Below, one piece after another: positions 49,321 to 59,317 of a stretch of DNA of 64,000 bases. A program made the position numbers and the translations under genes. Source of the DNA: Petasospora fabianii (Eukaryota; Ascomycota; Saccharomycetes; Phaffomycetales; Wickerhamomycetaceae); contig CP048716.1 of assembly GCA_022641835.1 (NCBI GenBank), positions 806,001-870,000 on the forward strand, written 5' to 3'. Each line of letters starts with the position of its first letter. Positions within the stretch are counted from its first letter, which is position 1. The notes under the pieces are model-generated. The model was not told the origin of the DNA. It was given only the letters and a program-made list of their open reading frames with translations, and did no database searches.

Positions 49321-50982
49321 ATGGGTTTACTCGCAAGACGTACACTGGCATCTGTGGCCGTTACTCAGAGTCGTCACTTGTCACGTTCAGCAGTGCGTAC
49401 ACAGTCATCCAAATACCCAGATCTTAAGGACCAAGACCTTCTCTCTAATGGATCTCCAGACTATGTGAGGTTGATTCTCACTTCTAGAGTGTACGATGTC
49501 ATTGAGGAGTCACCTCTTTCGAATGCCGTCTCACTGTCTCAAAAGACTGGCTCTAATGTGTATCTTAAGAGAGAAGATCTTCTCCCCGTCTTCTCTTTTA
49601 AGCTTCGTGGTGCTTATAACATGATTGCCAAACTTAACGCTCAACAACGTTCTAAGGGTGTTATTGCCTGTTCTGCCGGTAATCATGCTCAAGGTGTTGC
49701 CTACAGTGCTAAGCATCTTGGAATCCCAGCTACTATCGTCATGCCAGTCGCTACACCATCCATTAAGTATCAAAATGTGTCTCGTCTCGGTGCTCAAGTT
49801 GTCTTATACGGTGAAGACTTTGATAGTGCAAAGGCTGAATGTAACAGATTAGCTGAAGAGACTGGAATGACAAACATTCCTCCATTTGATCATCCATATG
49901 TCATTGCTGGTCAAGGTACCATTGCTATGGAACTCTTGAGACAGACTAATGGTGAAAAGATCAGTGCCGTTTTCTGTGCAGTTGGTGGTGGTGGATTAAT
50001 CGCTGGTATTGGTTCTTATTTAAAGAGATTTGCCCCACATGTTAAGATCATTGGTGTTGAAACATTTGATGCTGATGCACTTCGTCAATCTTTGGCAAAA
50101 CATGATAGAGTCACATTGCCAACAGTTGGTGCATTTGCCGATGGTACTGCTGTTAAGATTGTTGGTGAAGAGACTTTTAACGTTTGTTCAGATGTTGTTG
50201 ATGAAGTTGTTCGTGTTGATACTGATGAGATTTGTGCTGCTATCAAGGATGTCTTTGAAGATACTCGTTCCATTGTTGAACCATCAGGTGCTATGACCGT
50301 TGCAGGTATGAAACGTTATATCGCTGCTCATCCAGAGATTGATCACTCAAAGGCAACTTATATCCCTGTACTTTCCGGTGCTAACATGAACTTTGATCGT
50401 CTTAGATTTGTATCTGAACGTGCTGTTCTTGGTGAAGGTAAAGAGGTGTTTATGCTTATCACTATTCCAGATACTCCAGGTTCTTTCCTTCAATTACAAA
50501 AAGTTATTCATCCACGTACCGTTACTGAATTCTCTTATCGTTTCTCTGATTCTCAAGGTGGTCAAGCATTCATCTATACTTCTTTCTCTGTTGTTGATCG
50601 TACTAAAGAAGTTGCACAAGTTACCCAGGAGCTTGAAGATCTTGGATTCTCTGCAATGGACATTTCACAAAATGAAATGGCCAAGTCTCATGGTCGTTAC
50701 TTAGTTGGTGGTTCTGCTAGTTTACCAAACGAACATATCTATAGCTTTGAATTCCCAGAGAAGCCAGGTGCATTGACACGTTTCCTTGAGAATTTGAAAG
50801 GTAAATGGAATCTTACATTGTTCCATTACAGGAATCATGGGTCCGATATGGGTAAAGTACTTGCCGGATTCGATGTACCACCACAGGATACTGATAAGTT
50901 TGAAGAGTTCTTGGTAAGTACTGGATACCGTTACATTGATGAATCTGAGAACTTGGTTTACAAAAAATTGTTAAAGTGTTAA
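49321..50982 (+). CDS. ILV1: Mitochondrial threonine deaminase
   Basis: 553 aa (S. cerevisiae 576). PLP enzyme that converts threonine to 2-oxobutyrate, first step of isoleucine synthesis. Presequence [22 protein letters not shown] is clear. PLP-binding Lys94 lies in [10 protein letters not shown], the phosphate-binding loop in [13 protein letters not shown], and [10 protein letters not shown] is invariant. The C-terminal third holds two ACT-like regulatory modules ([35 protein letters not shown]), so isoleucine/valine control is expected. The CTG codon at 49534-49536 falls on the conserved Leu of NAVSLSQ (yeast GVGLSSR), again supporting CUG = Leu. Convergent with the eIF3f gene, only 67 bp apart. 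Confidence 0.97.
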   Translation: MGLLARRTLASVAVTQSRHLSRSAVRTQSSKYPDLKDQDLLSNGSPDYVRLILTSRVYDVIEESPLSNAVSLSQKTGSNVYLKREDLLPVFSFKLRGAYNMIAKLNAQQRSKGVIACSAGNHAQGVAYSAKHLGIPATIVMPVATPSIKYQNVSRLGAQVVLYGEDFDSAKAECNRLAEETGMTNIPPFDHPYVIAGQGTIAMELLRQTNGEKISAVFCAVGGGGLIAGIGSYLKRFAPHVKIIGVETFDADALRQSLAKHDRVTLPTVGAFADGTAVKIVGEETFNVCSDVVDEVVRVDTDEICAAIKDVFEDTRSIVEPSGAMTVAGMKRYIAAHPEIDHSKATYIPVLSGANMNFDRLRFVSERAVLGEGKEVFMLITIPDTPGSFLQLQKVIHPRTVTEFSYRFSDSQGGQAFIYTSFSVVDRTKEVAQVTQELEDLGFSAMDISQNEMAKSHGRYLVGGSASLPNEHIYSFEFPEKPGALTRFLENLKGKWNLTLFHYRNHGSDMGKVLAGFDVPPQDTDKFEEFLVSTGYRYIDESENLVYKKLLKC

Positions 50983-51049
50983 CCATATAGAATACTACTA
51001 TTACTACTACTAATCTCGATAAAACGTAGTGTACAATAAGAATGCGACA

Positions 51050-51976
51050 TTAAACAAGAGTTGTGAGCTTAGCAGAGAGTTCGAGCTGTGTCTTAACAGC
51101 AGAAGCAAGGTATTCCACCATAAGGGTATCCTGGACATGAGCTGACAAAACCTTCTCAAGATGATCTGGATCGAGCTTCTTAACGTTTGTGTCGAGGTTA
51201 GCAAGAAGAAGTCTAGCTAATTTGTCATCACCTTTGATTTCACCAGTCTCAATCTTTTCAATGTAAGCCACTGTGGAATCGATGAGAGAATCAACTTTGT
51301 TAATGGAAGCGATGGCAGCGTTGAGGTCAACTGAAGATTTTTCAAGTTGAACTGGTTCTTCACTACGCACAGCAAGCGAAGCCTGTTCAAGAACAGTACG
51401 TTCCTGAGTATCGAAACGAGCATCATTAGCCACTGGAGTAAAGATGTAAGATGCACCTTTATCAAGTTTAAGTTGTGCAGCTGTGATTCCCTGAGCACCA
51501 AGTGGTGCACCAATATAAGTGTTAATTTGTGGCATAGCAGTGAGTTGTTCACCAACGGCACTCAAAGTGAGATGAAGAGCTGGATGAGGGAAAGTAGAAT
51601 CTGGACCACGAGAATAGAAATCATGAACAAGTGCAGTAAATGAATCGATACCTTCAGTTGTAGCAAACCAACCAAGAATGGAATCACGTGGATGAGAACG
51701 CTTATGAAGTTGATAAAGTGTTCTATTGTGACCCTCCTCGATGACAAGTTCATCACCTTCTTCATGATGCGGCACAATGAATGCATCTCTAACTTCTAAT
51801 TCTGAACCATCATCAGAACGTGTACCGACAAGAGTACCAAGTACACGTTCATTTGAACGAAGTGAGAACTCAAGCAACTGGAAAAGAGCAGGGGCATGAA
51901 TAGAAACATGAACTGGGGCCACAGAGGCACCCATTGAGGCAAGAACGTTAGGTCTAACGATATTAATGTCGGTCAT
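51050..51976 (-). CDS. Translation initiation factor eIF3 subunit f
   Basis: 308 aa, full length for fungal eIF3f. MPN domain from about residue 22 (VHVSIHAPALFQLLEFSLRS, RVLGTLVGTR, PRDSILGWFATTEGI, HPALHLTLS). The JAMM zinc ligands are absent, as in all eIF3f, so it is structural. The C-terminal helices (SSVDLNAAIASINKVDSLID, then EKVLSAHVQDTLMVEYLASA) pair with eIF3h/m in the PCI-MPN core. S. cerevisiae and close relatives have lost this subunit, so its presence tells that this yeast keeps a larger eIF3. ATG 51976 is the first in frame. The divergent neighbour is the ADCK1-like kinase. Confidence 0.92.
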   Translation of the reverse strand: MTDINIVRPNVLASMGASVAPVHVSIHAPALFQLLEFSLRSNERVLGTLVGTRSDDGSELEVRDAFIVPHHEEGDELVIEEGHNRTLYQLHKRSHPRDSILGWFATTEGIDSFTALVHDFYSRGPDSTFPHPALHLTLSAVGEQLTAMPQINTYIGAPLGAQGITAAQLKLDKGASYIFTPVANDARFDTQERTVLEQASLAVRSEEPVQLEKSSVDLNAAIASINKVDSLIDSTVAYIEKIETGEIKGDDKLARLLLANLDTNVKKLDPDHLEKVLSAHVQDTLMVEYLASAVKTQLELSAKLTTLV

Positions 51977-52324
51977 TGTCTTTAACCCCCTAGAAGAGAT
52001 ACCTTAACTAAGAGAGTTGTAGTTGGTTCGTCTGATCATCAACTTTTTTCACTTTTTTGGCGAAAAAAATGATTGAGTTACTTGATTAGGTAAGTTTCCT
52101 ATTTAGGATGTTTCCTCTTTATCTTTATGGTACGGGCAACATATGTCCCACAACTAACTCTCTATATTTATACACTGTATGAATTGTCATTTAAACACAA
52201 CGTTACAGCTTAAGCATTTATAATCCAGGAGATAGTGTGCTCTCCAATTGAAGAGATACTCAGTCTTTGTTCTTGTTATTTCTTCCGAGACCATCACAGC
52301 TCAATACACAGAGTGACAGTTATA
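51977..52324. other. Divergent promoter interval, eIF3f / ADCK1-like kinase
   Basis: 348 bp. T/A runs near 52045-52070 and a polypurine patch; no recognised factor site or gene. A GTG-initiated in-frame extension of the kinase frame (52235-52324) is not supported. Confidence 0.4.
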
Positions 52325-53971
52325 ATGAACGTCTTCACCAGAATGATGAGCAACAATGCTCATGGACGAATTGCCACCCATAGATTACCAAGATCACCAT
52401 CAAAGCTTAAGACATTTACATTATACACAACAGGAACTCTTGCAACACTTTATGCTATTGATACATTTGCTTGGGATTCAACTGGGAAAAGAACACTTAG
52501 AGCTATTACTACACTCTCTATGATTGGTATTGATTACAAACTTAACTTCAAAGAGAATAAAGATGTTTTGAAATTACATGAACGTAATGCTGATAGACTT
52601 TTCAATCTACTTAATGAAAACAAAGGTCTTTATATCAAATTTGGACAAAATTTAGCAAATCAAGCTGCTATTTTACCGAAACCATTCCAAGATAAGTTTG
52701 CTTTACTATATGATTCTGCTGGTACTGATCCATGGCATAAAGTTGAAAAGATCTTGAAAGAAGATCTTGGTGATGAGTATTCTGATCAGTTCATTGAATT
52801 TGATAAAGAACCAATTGCTTCTGCAAGTATTGCACAAGTTCATCGTGGACAATTGAAATCTGGTGATAAAGTTGCTGTTAAAGTACAACATTACTATATC
52901 CAGAAACAAATCTCTGCAGATCTATGGACATATAGAGCATTTGTTAACTTGTTTTCATGGGCATTTGAAATCCCATTTGGATTCATGGGTCATTACATCT
53001 CTGAAAGATTACAAGAAGAAGTTGACTTCAATATTGAGCTTCAGAATGGAGAGAAGACGAGACAGTTGATCAATAATGATAACTACTTGAAAGACAAAGT
53101 CCATGTTCCAATAGTCTATAAAGACTTAAGCTCTAAAAGAGTTCTTATTGCTGAATGGTGTGAAGGTGAACCACTTTTCAGATATGATGACTTAAAGACA
53201 AAGTATAACACTAAAGAGATTATGAAAGATTACTTAACTCTTTTCTCCAAGATGATATTTCAATGGGGGTTTGTTCATTCTGATCCACATCCGGGTAATT
53301 TACTTGTTCGTTATAGTACTAAAGGTAAACAACAACTTGTTCTTCTTGATCATGGACTTTATGTTACATTCTCAGAAGAACTTCGTCATGAATATTGTTC
53401 ACTTTGGAAGGCTTTATTTGAACTAAATCAAAAAGAACTTAAGAGAATTGCTAAACATTGGGGGATTGGTGATAAACAATCTGATATGTTTGGATCATTT
53501 GCATTATTGAAACCATATCATAACTCCAAGGAGAAACTTGCCAAAATGACAAGATTTGAAAGGGAAGAGTTTATGAGAGATAGTTTTAAGAACTTCTTTC
53601 AAAATACTGAAAAGTTCCCCCTAGAGATGATATTTCTTGGTCGTACAATGAGAATGCTTCAAACTCTTAATCAAAAGTATCATGCACCAATTAATAGAAT
53701 TAATCTATTTACAAAAGAAGCAATTGCAGGTTATTACCTTAATCCACCAAATGTTCAAAAGATGTCAACTATTACAAAGACTGAACAGATGTTAAGATAT
53801 TCAATCTTCTTGGTTATAATGACACTATCAGATGTATCATTCTACATATCAAAGATTACACAATGGGCATTTGGTACAAAGAATATGGAAGATTTATTAC
53901 AAGCTCAACTTAATTCTGAATTAAGAGAAATGGGTGTTGAAAATCCAGATATTGATATACTTTCTGGTTAA
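52325..53971 (+). CDS. Mitochondrial ABC1/ADCK-family atypical kinase, Mcp2/Cqd2-like
   Basis: 548 aa from ATG 52325 (S. cerevisiae Mcp2 569 aa). UbiB/ADCK family, ADCK1 branch; yeast Cqd2/Mcp2 lies in the inner membrane and affects lipid and coenzyme Q distribution. N-terminus basic, then a hydrophobic segment (TFTLYTTGTLATLYAIDTFA, about 37-57). Family motifs: KxGQ as LYIKFGQNLANQ, Ala-rich loop ASASIAQVHRG, VAVKVQ with the nucleotide-binding Lys, EVDFNIEL, HSDPHPGNLLV and DHGL in place of DFG. The end includes a second hydrophobic part (YSIFLVIMTLSDVSFYI). The family is usually membrane-bound ATPase/kinase. Assignment to Cqd2 rather than Cqd1 is by overall likeness. Confidence 0.85.
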   Translation: MNVFTRMMSNNAHGRIATHRLPRSPSKLKTFTLYTTGTLATLYAIDTFAWDSTGKRTLRAITTLSMIGIDYKLNFKENKDVLKLHERNADRLFNLLNENKGLYIKFGQNLANQAAILPKPFQDKFALLYDSAGTDPWHKVEKILKEDLGDEYSDQFIEFDKEPIASASIAQVHRGQLKSGDKVAVKVQHYYIQKQISADLWTYRAFVNLFSWAFEIPFGFMGHYISERLQEEVDFNIELQNGEKTRQLINNDNYLKDKVHVPIVYKDLSSKRVLIAEWCEGEPLFRYDDLKTKYNTKEIMKDYLTLFSKMIFQWGFVHSDPHPGNLLVRYSTKGKQQLVLLDHGLYVTFSEELRHEYCSLWKALFELNQKELKRIAKHWGIGDKQSDMFGSFALLKPYHNSKEKLAKMTRFEREEFMRDSFKNFFQNTEKFPLEMIFLGRTMRMLQTLNQKYHAPINRINLFTKEAIAGYYLNPPNVQKMSTITKTEQMLRYSIFLVIMTLSDVSFYISKITQWAFGTKNMEDLLQAQLNSELREMGVENPDIDILSG

Positions 53972-54235
53972 CTTATACTGATAACTACTTGTACATAGAG
54001 GAGATAAGAGTATATGCACAACCGAAAATTATCGGGTTGGTTCCAAAAAGGGGCTTTTAGAGCTTATAAAATTGTAATAAAACAATTATATGATATAAGA
54101 AATAGATTATCTTATGTATTAGAGAGTATTGAATATAATAGTTTATAAATTATACTAATAAATATAAATTTAAATCAATAAATGATTAATTTAACCACTT
54201 AAACTCATATCGTTATTTACTGACAAAAGATGCGC

Positions 54236-55401
54236 ATCTGTCATTTATTCACGTGTAAGTTGGCCCTTATGCATACTACACTACTACTCTACTACTATAC
54301 TAACCTATATATAAATCTTATACTTAGTACTTACTTACTACTTAATACTTTAGTAGTACTAGTGACTTCTTGTAGACACCCGTTTATTGTATCAGATTAA
54401 TACTTGACTTGAGAGTGTAATATAAATGTTAATGATTACATAATGATTACATAAGCGTATTCCCAAAATGGAAAATCAGTCAAGTTGGTGAGCTCACCTG
54501 ATTGTAATATTGAAATTTGTAGCTTCTATTATAGGATAATAGTTCTATATTAGAGTAATAGAGCTATATAGGTTACTAATTAGAACTACTAATAATACAA
54601 CAAACATAATATTAAGATCTGTAACTTTTGTATATATCATAAATAAATAGATTATATATATCAATAATACACTCCGCGATCAAAGTAGTTTAAATCTAAA
54701 TCTGTCATTTTTCAAAGTGTCACACCGCCAATCGTCCCAATTAGGAAAAAAAGGAATTGACGAAATTACAAAGTGGCTATTTATTAGTTCTATTATGTTA
54801 AAACTATTTGTTTTAATTGTATATTTAGTCTATATATTGATATTTATAACAATAAATATATTAATAGAGACATGAATTTTATATATTTCAATCTGATTAT
54901 CTCAAAATAAACAATCTACATTAATAAACTAACACCTCCGCCAAAAAGAGGATAAGACTCAAATCTGTCATTTGAGGAAGTGTCAATTAGACTAAACTAT
55001 TAATCTAATCTAATCTATTAATATATTATACAATCACTATTAATACATTAGTACAATCACTAATACAATCAAAGTGTTATCTTGGAGAGAGTCTTAATTC
55101 AATAACTTTAACTAATGTCAAGAGTGGCGCAAGCCACTCTTGAACTATGTGATTCACCTATTACTAAGGTCACCTTAGAAGGCAAGGGACATTATATATT
55201 CTATTATAAACACAATAAATAACAATATTACAAATAAACTATATAAAGTTATACATTTAATCATAAATATTATAATGAAATGTTTGATCTTCCTCATAAA
55301 ATAGATCTATATCAATTTTTAACCATGTATAAACACTTTTTAATAGCTGGGAAATTTTTGATAAATGAACTGAAATCTGTCATTTTTCAATGTGTCAATT
55401 A
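54236..55401 (+). repeat. Four dispersed copies of an ATCTGTCATTT-type repeat
   Basis: Copies start at 54236, about 54698, 54961 and 55373, all on the same strand. The last three share AAATCTGTCATTT, then a 5-6 base variable step, then a GTGTCA end; copies two and four share 18 identical bases. Copy one keeps ATCTGTCATTT and is followed by CACGTGT. Spacings are 462, 263 and 412 bp. Degenerate similarity (CTCCGC...CAAA) also precedes copies two and three. I find no copy elsewhere in the window. Confidence 0.6.
55118..55143. other. Perfect 11-bp hairpin with GCAA tetraloop
   Basis: The arm TCAAGAGTGGC (55118-55128), loop GCAA (55129-55132) and the exact reverse complement arm GCCACTCTTGA (55133-55143). 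If read rightward the loop is a GNRA tetraloop (GCAA), a stable RNA cap; leftward it is TTGC. It stands out in the surrounding AT-rich DNA. Confidence 0.6.
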
Positions 55402-55498
55402 AGTGTGGGGTAATACATAACTTATAACTCATGACATAGATCAAGTACATAACAAGTTAACTACACATCAACAATCAAAACACATATGCATAAAAATA

Positions 55499-57006
55499 TT
55501 ACTGACTCAGTGGAGCACCAGTAATTAAATTTTTTGAACTATTAAAACCATCAAGTTTTTCACCAAGTTGTGAAGTACCTTTTTCCTTATATGTACTTAC
55601 TGCAGGTATATCAGCTTTAATTCTTTGAACAAGTGTACTGTAAGCTCTTGGTTCCAATTTAATTAATGTGTGTAATGGTATTGACATCCATGGTGATTCT
55701 TCTTGTGGAACATTCATGAAATATGCATAGATACATCTGAGGACAGCTTGATGTGTTATAATAAGAATATTTTCTTGTCTTTCCAATTCCATAATAATTG
55801 GTTCCAATCGAATAACAACATCACGATAAGATTCACCTCCTCTATAACGATATTCATACTTATCTTCATCACGTTCTTTAAAATCTTGTGGGAATTGCTT
55901 TTCAATCTCTTCATATGTTAAACCATCACATGCACCTGCATCTAATTCATCAAGTGCCTTCCATTGAAGTTTATGATATGGTAAAAATTGTGCAGTTTGT
56001 TGTGTTCTTTTCAAAGTTGATGTCCAAACTGTTAAAGAGACATCGTTATCACCAACTGCTTCTTTAACTAATTGTGGAAGTCTTTGAGCATATTTATAAC
56101 CACGTTCACTAAGATCAGCATCACCACCAATTTTACCTTCCAAATTATATGCTGATTCACCATGACGTGATAAATAAATGCATCTTGGTCTAATATGAAG
56201 ATTCATAACATAATAGACAATACGTGATTCCAAATATGTCTCAATTTTGTTAATGATAACTTGTTCAGAGACATTAATCAATTTAACAAATGTTAAATCA
56301 CCATTTTTCTCAACGGTTAATGGTTCATAAACTTGTTTATATTTTTCAATTCTCTTGATAAAATCTTTAGCAGAAGCATCTGGATCACATCCAACATAAT
56401 CTGGTGATGTTGTCTTAACATCCATAATATTCTTCATTATGATCTTATCATCATTACACCAACTCTCCAAAAACATTGGTTCAATAAAGTTTTCACGACA
56501 CAACTTTAATAACCAATCTCTTCTTTCTTCTGTTGTATTTGTTGCATCAAGTATAGCAACAACACCATCTTCCTCCGAGAACCATTTCATCATATCTTCA
56601 ACAGCTGCAGCTGCAGCTTGTTGACGTTTCTTAAGTCCATCACTGTTATGCATATCAAAGAAATCAGCAGATGGGTGTTCCTCGGTACGACGACGATAAT
56701 TCCCCACGTTAAAAGATTTAGCCTTAATAGAAAGCCACGACAAATACCGCACAATCTTTTGAGAAATAAAAGATTTACCACGAGCAGGTAAACCAACCAT
56801 AATCACACAGATCCTAATGTTCTGTACCTATCAACGTTATTGTTAGTCGTACGTTCTGGGGTTTCACCTTGCTGGCATAGTATTAGCCGCCGAGATAAGC
56901 CGCCCAAGGTTAAATCACCGCGGTTAAACCAACCGCCCTGATAAAACCTCGCGGAAAAAACCACATATGAGAAACCACATACGTGTGAAACTGTGTATAC
57001 TGGCAT
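55499..57006 (-). CDS. FBP26: 6-phosphofructo-2-kinase/fructose-2,6-bisphosphatase (two exons)
   Basis: Exon 1 is 56983-57006 (8 codons: MPVYTVSH) and exon 2 is 55499-56827; the 155-nt intron has donor GTATGT, branch GACTAAC and acceptor TTGATAG. The spliced protein is 450 aa (S. cerevisiae Fbp26 452) and begins MPVYTVSH-VQNIRICVIMVG. The kinase P-loop is GLPARGKSF and the substrate strand SFNVGNYRR; the phosphatase half has SRHGESAYN with the catalytic His, LDELDAGACDG and ITHQAVLRCIYAY. With His present the bisphosphatase should be active, as in Fbp26 and unlike Pfk26. An ATG at 56800 would cut the first strand of the P-loop fold. The intron is unusually GC-rich. Confidence 0.93.
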
Positions 57007-57296
57007 TATGTTCTATTGATTCGATTTGAGATTAACCGCCCAGTTTAAACTGTTATAGGAAGAAGAAATAGGAAGAAGAGAAGAAATCAGTTGTTTTCAA
57101 AAATCTCAGTTTTGAATGGGGAGAAAAGCGCGAACCCCAGAAATTGGGAATGGGCCACGACTATTATTATATGTGTGGGGGTGGGGTATGGTACTGGTAA
57201 CCCCTGTTCTTGTTAGATTGGGTGGTCTATAGGCCGTAATAACAAGTTTAAAGCTGTTTATTTATGTTAAGAGGTAGGTATAAGATAGGAATAGTA

Positions 57297-58529
57297 TCAC
57301 TCAAGGTTAGCATAAGTAGCTGATTCAACTTTAAACCATGACCCTAAGACATTAGCATCAGCAAATGGTAAGATTTGACTAGCAATCATACCAGCAATTC
57401 CCTTCTCCTTATCACACCAATAAAAGACATTAGATAAACCACACCAAAATCCAGTGTTTTTACCACGACCAGTATCACCTTCCTCTAATGTTAAAAACCA
57501 AGAAAGACCCCATCCTTGTGGTGAATCACCTTGTGGATAAATGTCTGGGATTGGGTTCGTAAGAGATGGATTAGCATCAGGGATACCTTTTCTTCCTAAA
57601 TTTGGGAATTGAGGAACTTGGTTTGCAAACATGGACTCCACGGTTTCCTTCTTAAGGATTTGAGCACCTGTGATTGGAGAAATTCCATCATTTAAGATCG
57701 TGGAAAGGATCTTAACATATTCATCTGGTTTAGAAAACAATCCTGCACCACCTGAATGGAAGAAGTTTTCATAATCACCCTTAATAACTTTTGAGTGTGG
57801 TTGTTTACCAACTGTAAGCTTACCAGTATCATTATCTCTATTGTTCATATGAATGATTCTCTTTCTCAATTCTTCATTTGGTGTTAAGGATGCATCCTTA
57901 ACACCTAATGGTTTAAAGATGTTCTCAATAAAGTAATCACCAAGATTTTGACCAGTTACACGTTTCAATGCCTCACCAGCCCAATCGATACCAACACCAT
58001 ATTCCCAATTCGTACCTGGTTCAAACAAGACTGGATAATGATCACTATTGATTTCAAAATCAAAATTTCCATACAATTCAGACCATCTCTTAAGAGTCTT
58101 GTTAAAGAAAGAATAACCAAACCCAGCAGTATGACTCAATAACATTCTCAATGTGATCCTATTCTTCTTAGGCTTGAGAGAGATGTTACCATCATCGTTA
58201 AGCGTTGCAATTTGAATAGAATCAAGTTCTGGAAGAATACTATCAAGCTGATCAGCATCATCTAGGGGCAGCTGACCCTTTTCAACAAGTTGTAGAACTG
58301 CAATAGTGGTAATAAGTTTAGTACAACTTGCAAGCCAAAAGATACTATCTTTAGAAAGCTTTTCAGTAGCATCAGCACCAGTATAACCTGAAGTGTAAGT
58401 GATTAAGTCATCACCTTTATTGTTTGTAATGGAGACAAATAGACCCGGAACACCAGTAGTTGGGTCACTAGTTGCATCATCAAGGATATTTTTGATCTCC
58501 TGGATGCCCTTGTTGCTGATCTTAGACAT
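57297..58529 (-). CDS. Serine beta-lactamase-fold hydrolase (class C/transesterase-like)
   Basis: 410 aa, no signal peptide, so probably cytosolic. Penicillin-binding-protein/beta-lactamase fold: nucleophile motif SCTK (Ser68-Lys71) in FWLASCTKLITTIAVLQLVE, Tyr motif in NWEYGVGIDWAGEALKRVTG (about 175), and a HSGGAGLFSKPDEY block equivalent to the HxG/KTG strand. LRMLLSHTAGFGYSFFN is the typical TxxxLLxHTSG element. Fungal relatives include esterases and transacylases such as LovD and many uncharacterised proteins with scattered distribution. The substrate cannot be told from sequence. ATG 58529 is the first in frame. Tandem with FBP26. Confidence 0.85.
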   Translation of the reverse strand: MSKISNKGIQEIKNILDDATSDPTTGVPGLFVSITNNKGDDLITYTSGYTGADATEKLSKDSIFWLASCTKLITTIAVLQLVEKGQLPLDDADQLDSILPELDSIQIATLNDDGNISLKPKKNRITLRMLLSHTAGFGYSFFNKTLKRWSELYGNFDFEINSDHYPVLFEPGTNWEYGVGIDWAGEALKRVTGQNLGDYFIENIFKPLGVKDASLTPNEELRKRIIHMNNRDNDTGKLTVGKQPHSKVIKGDYENFFHSGGAGLFSKPDEYVKILSTILNDGISPITGAQILKKETVESMFANQVPQFPNLGRKGIPDANPSLTNPIPDIYPQGDSPQGWGLSWFLTLEEGDTGRGKNTGFWCGLSNVFYWCDKEKGIAGMIASQILPFADANVLGSWFKVESATYANLE

Positions 58530-59078
58530 GTTATGGTTGTGTTAGAGTGTCAGAGTGTTAAAGTGTTACAGAGACTGAGTGGGGATGGGAGACATTTATA
58601 CACAGGTACCAAGACACACATGTTCTCCGCATCGTCCCCACAAACAGACGCCTTCAGGACTTGAAATAACGTGTAGATCAATGTAGATTAACTGTAGAGG
58701 ATTAAAGATCACGATTAGGGATTAATTGATCCCCACTTTATAGCCATTGATCCGATAACCCTTTTCAGCCGCACCATAAACTCTTAGAGCTATATTCTAC
58801 GATAGTTACAAGACTCAGTGATGTCTCTAAGTGGTCACGAGGGATCAACTAACTCATAAAAGGTCAGCTAGTGGGGCAAAACAAGCGACAATAACGGAAT
58901 CCGGTTTAACTGTAAAATACCGGTATATCCTTAGCCCTGATGAAATGATCCGGTGCTAAGGAGGCAATGAGATGAAATTAGTGCTTTATATACGATAATT
59001 ATTGTTTAAATCCCTCGTCCCTGATAAAGAGGTCGACTTATTGACTTAATTGACCATTAATGAGAATGATTAATGGGG

Positions 59079-59173
59079 GTGCCTTGATTACATAAGCCAT
59101 TAATAATGGTGTGCCTTGATTACCTAAGTTATTAGTAATAGACTGATTTGATTATATAAGCAATATACACATA
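59079..59173 (+). repeat. Three degenerate 32-bp tandem repeats
   Basis: GTGCCTTGATTAC at 59079-59091 and again at 59111-59123 (32 bp apart), each followed by ATAAG/CTAAG and an ATTAATAAT/ATTAGTAAT end; a weaker third unit (GATTTGATTATATAAG) follows at the same spacing. It runs into the AT microsatellite. Confidence 0.6.
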
Positions 59174-59174
59174 G

Positions 59175-59202
<28 letters not shown>
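59175..59202. repeat. AT dinucleotide microsatellite
   Basis: About 28 bp of uninterrupted (AT)n, followed by CTCTATATATTC. Likely length-variable. Confidence 0.8.
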
Positions 59203-59206
<4 letters not shown>

Positions 59207-59317
59207 ATATATTCATAGATATGTACAACGCTTTTGCTAGCAGATAGTTGAATAGCTTATTAGCTACAATTTATTATTACAAAGATAGTTATAAGAGCCA
59301 TTATAGGCTACAGAGCC

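Larger units (their letters stand above)
53972..55498. other. 1.5-kb AT-rich gene-free convergent interval
   Basis: Between the 3' ends of the ADCK1-like and FBP26 genes. No open frame of note. It holds four copies of a repeat beginning ATCTGTCATTT, a CACGTG site (54250-54255) next to the first copy, the palindrome GGTGAGCTCACC (near 54490), a CArG-like TTCCCAAAATGGAAA (near 54461) and a perfect hairpin with a GCAA loop (55118-55143). Long for a convergent region in this genome. Candidate roles are centromere, replication origin or an unrecognised RNA gene. Confidence 0.5.

Noticed and set aside
53972-55498. Classical point centromere (CDEI-CDEII-CDEIII)
   Set aside because: CACGTG is present but no AT-only CDEII of the right length followed by a CCGAA-type CDEIII was found; kept only as a general candidate in the findings.
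58929-58961. C/D snoRNA suggested by TGATGA inside the CCTTAGC/GCTAAGG stem
   Set aside because: The stem closes around the C-like box within 33 bp and no D box pairs with it at a proper distance.
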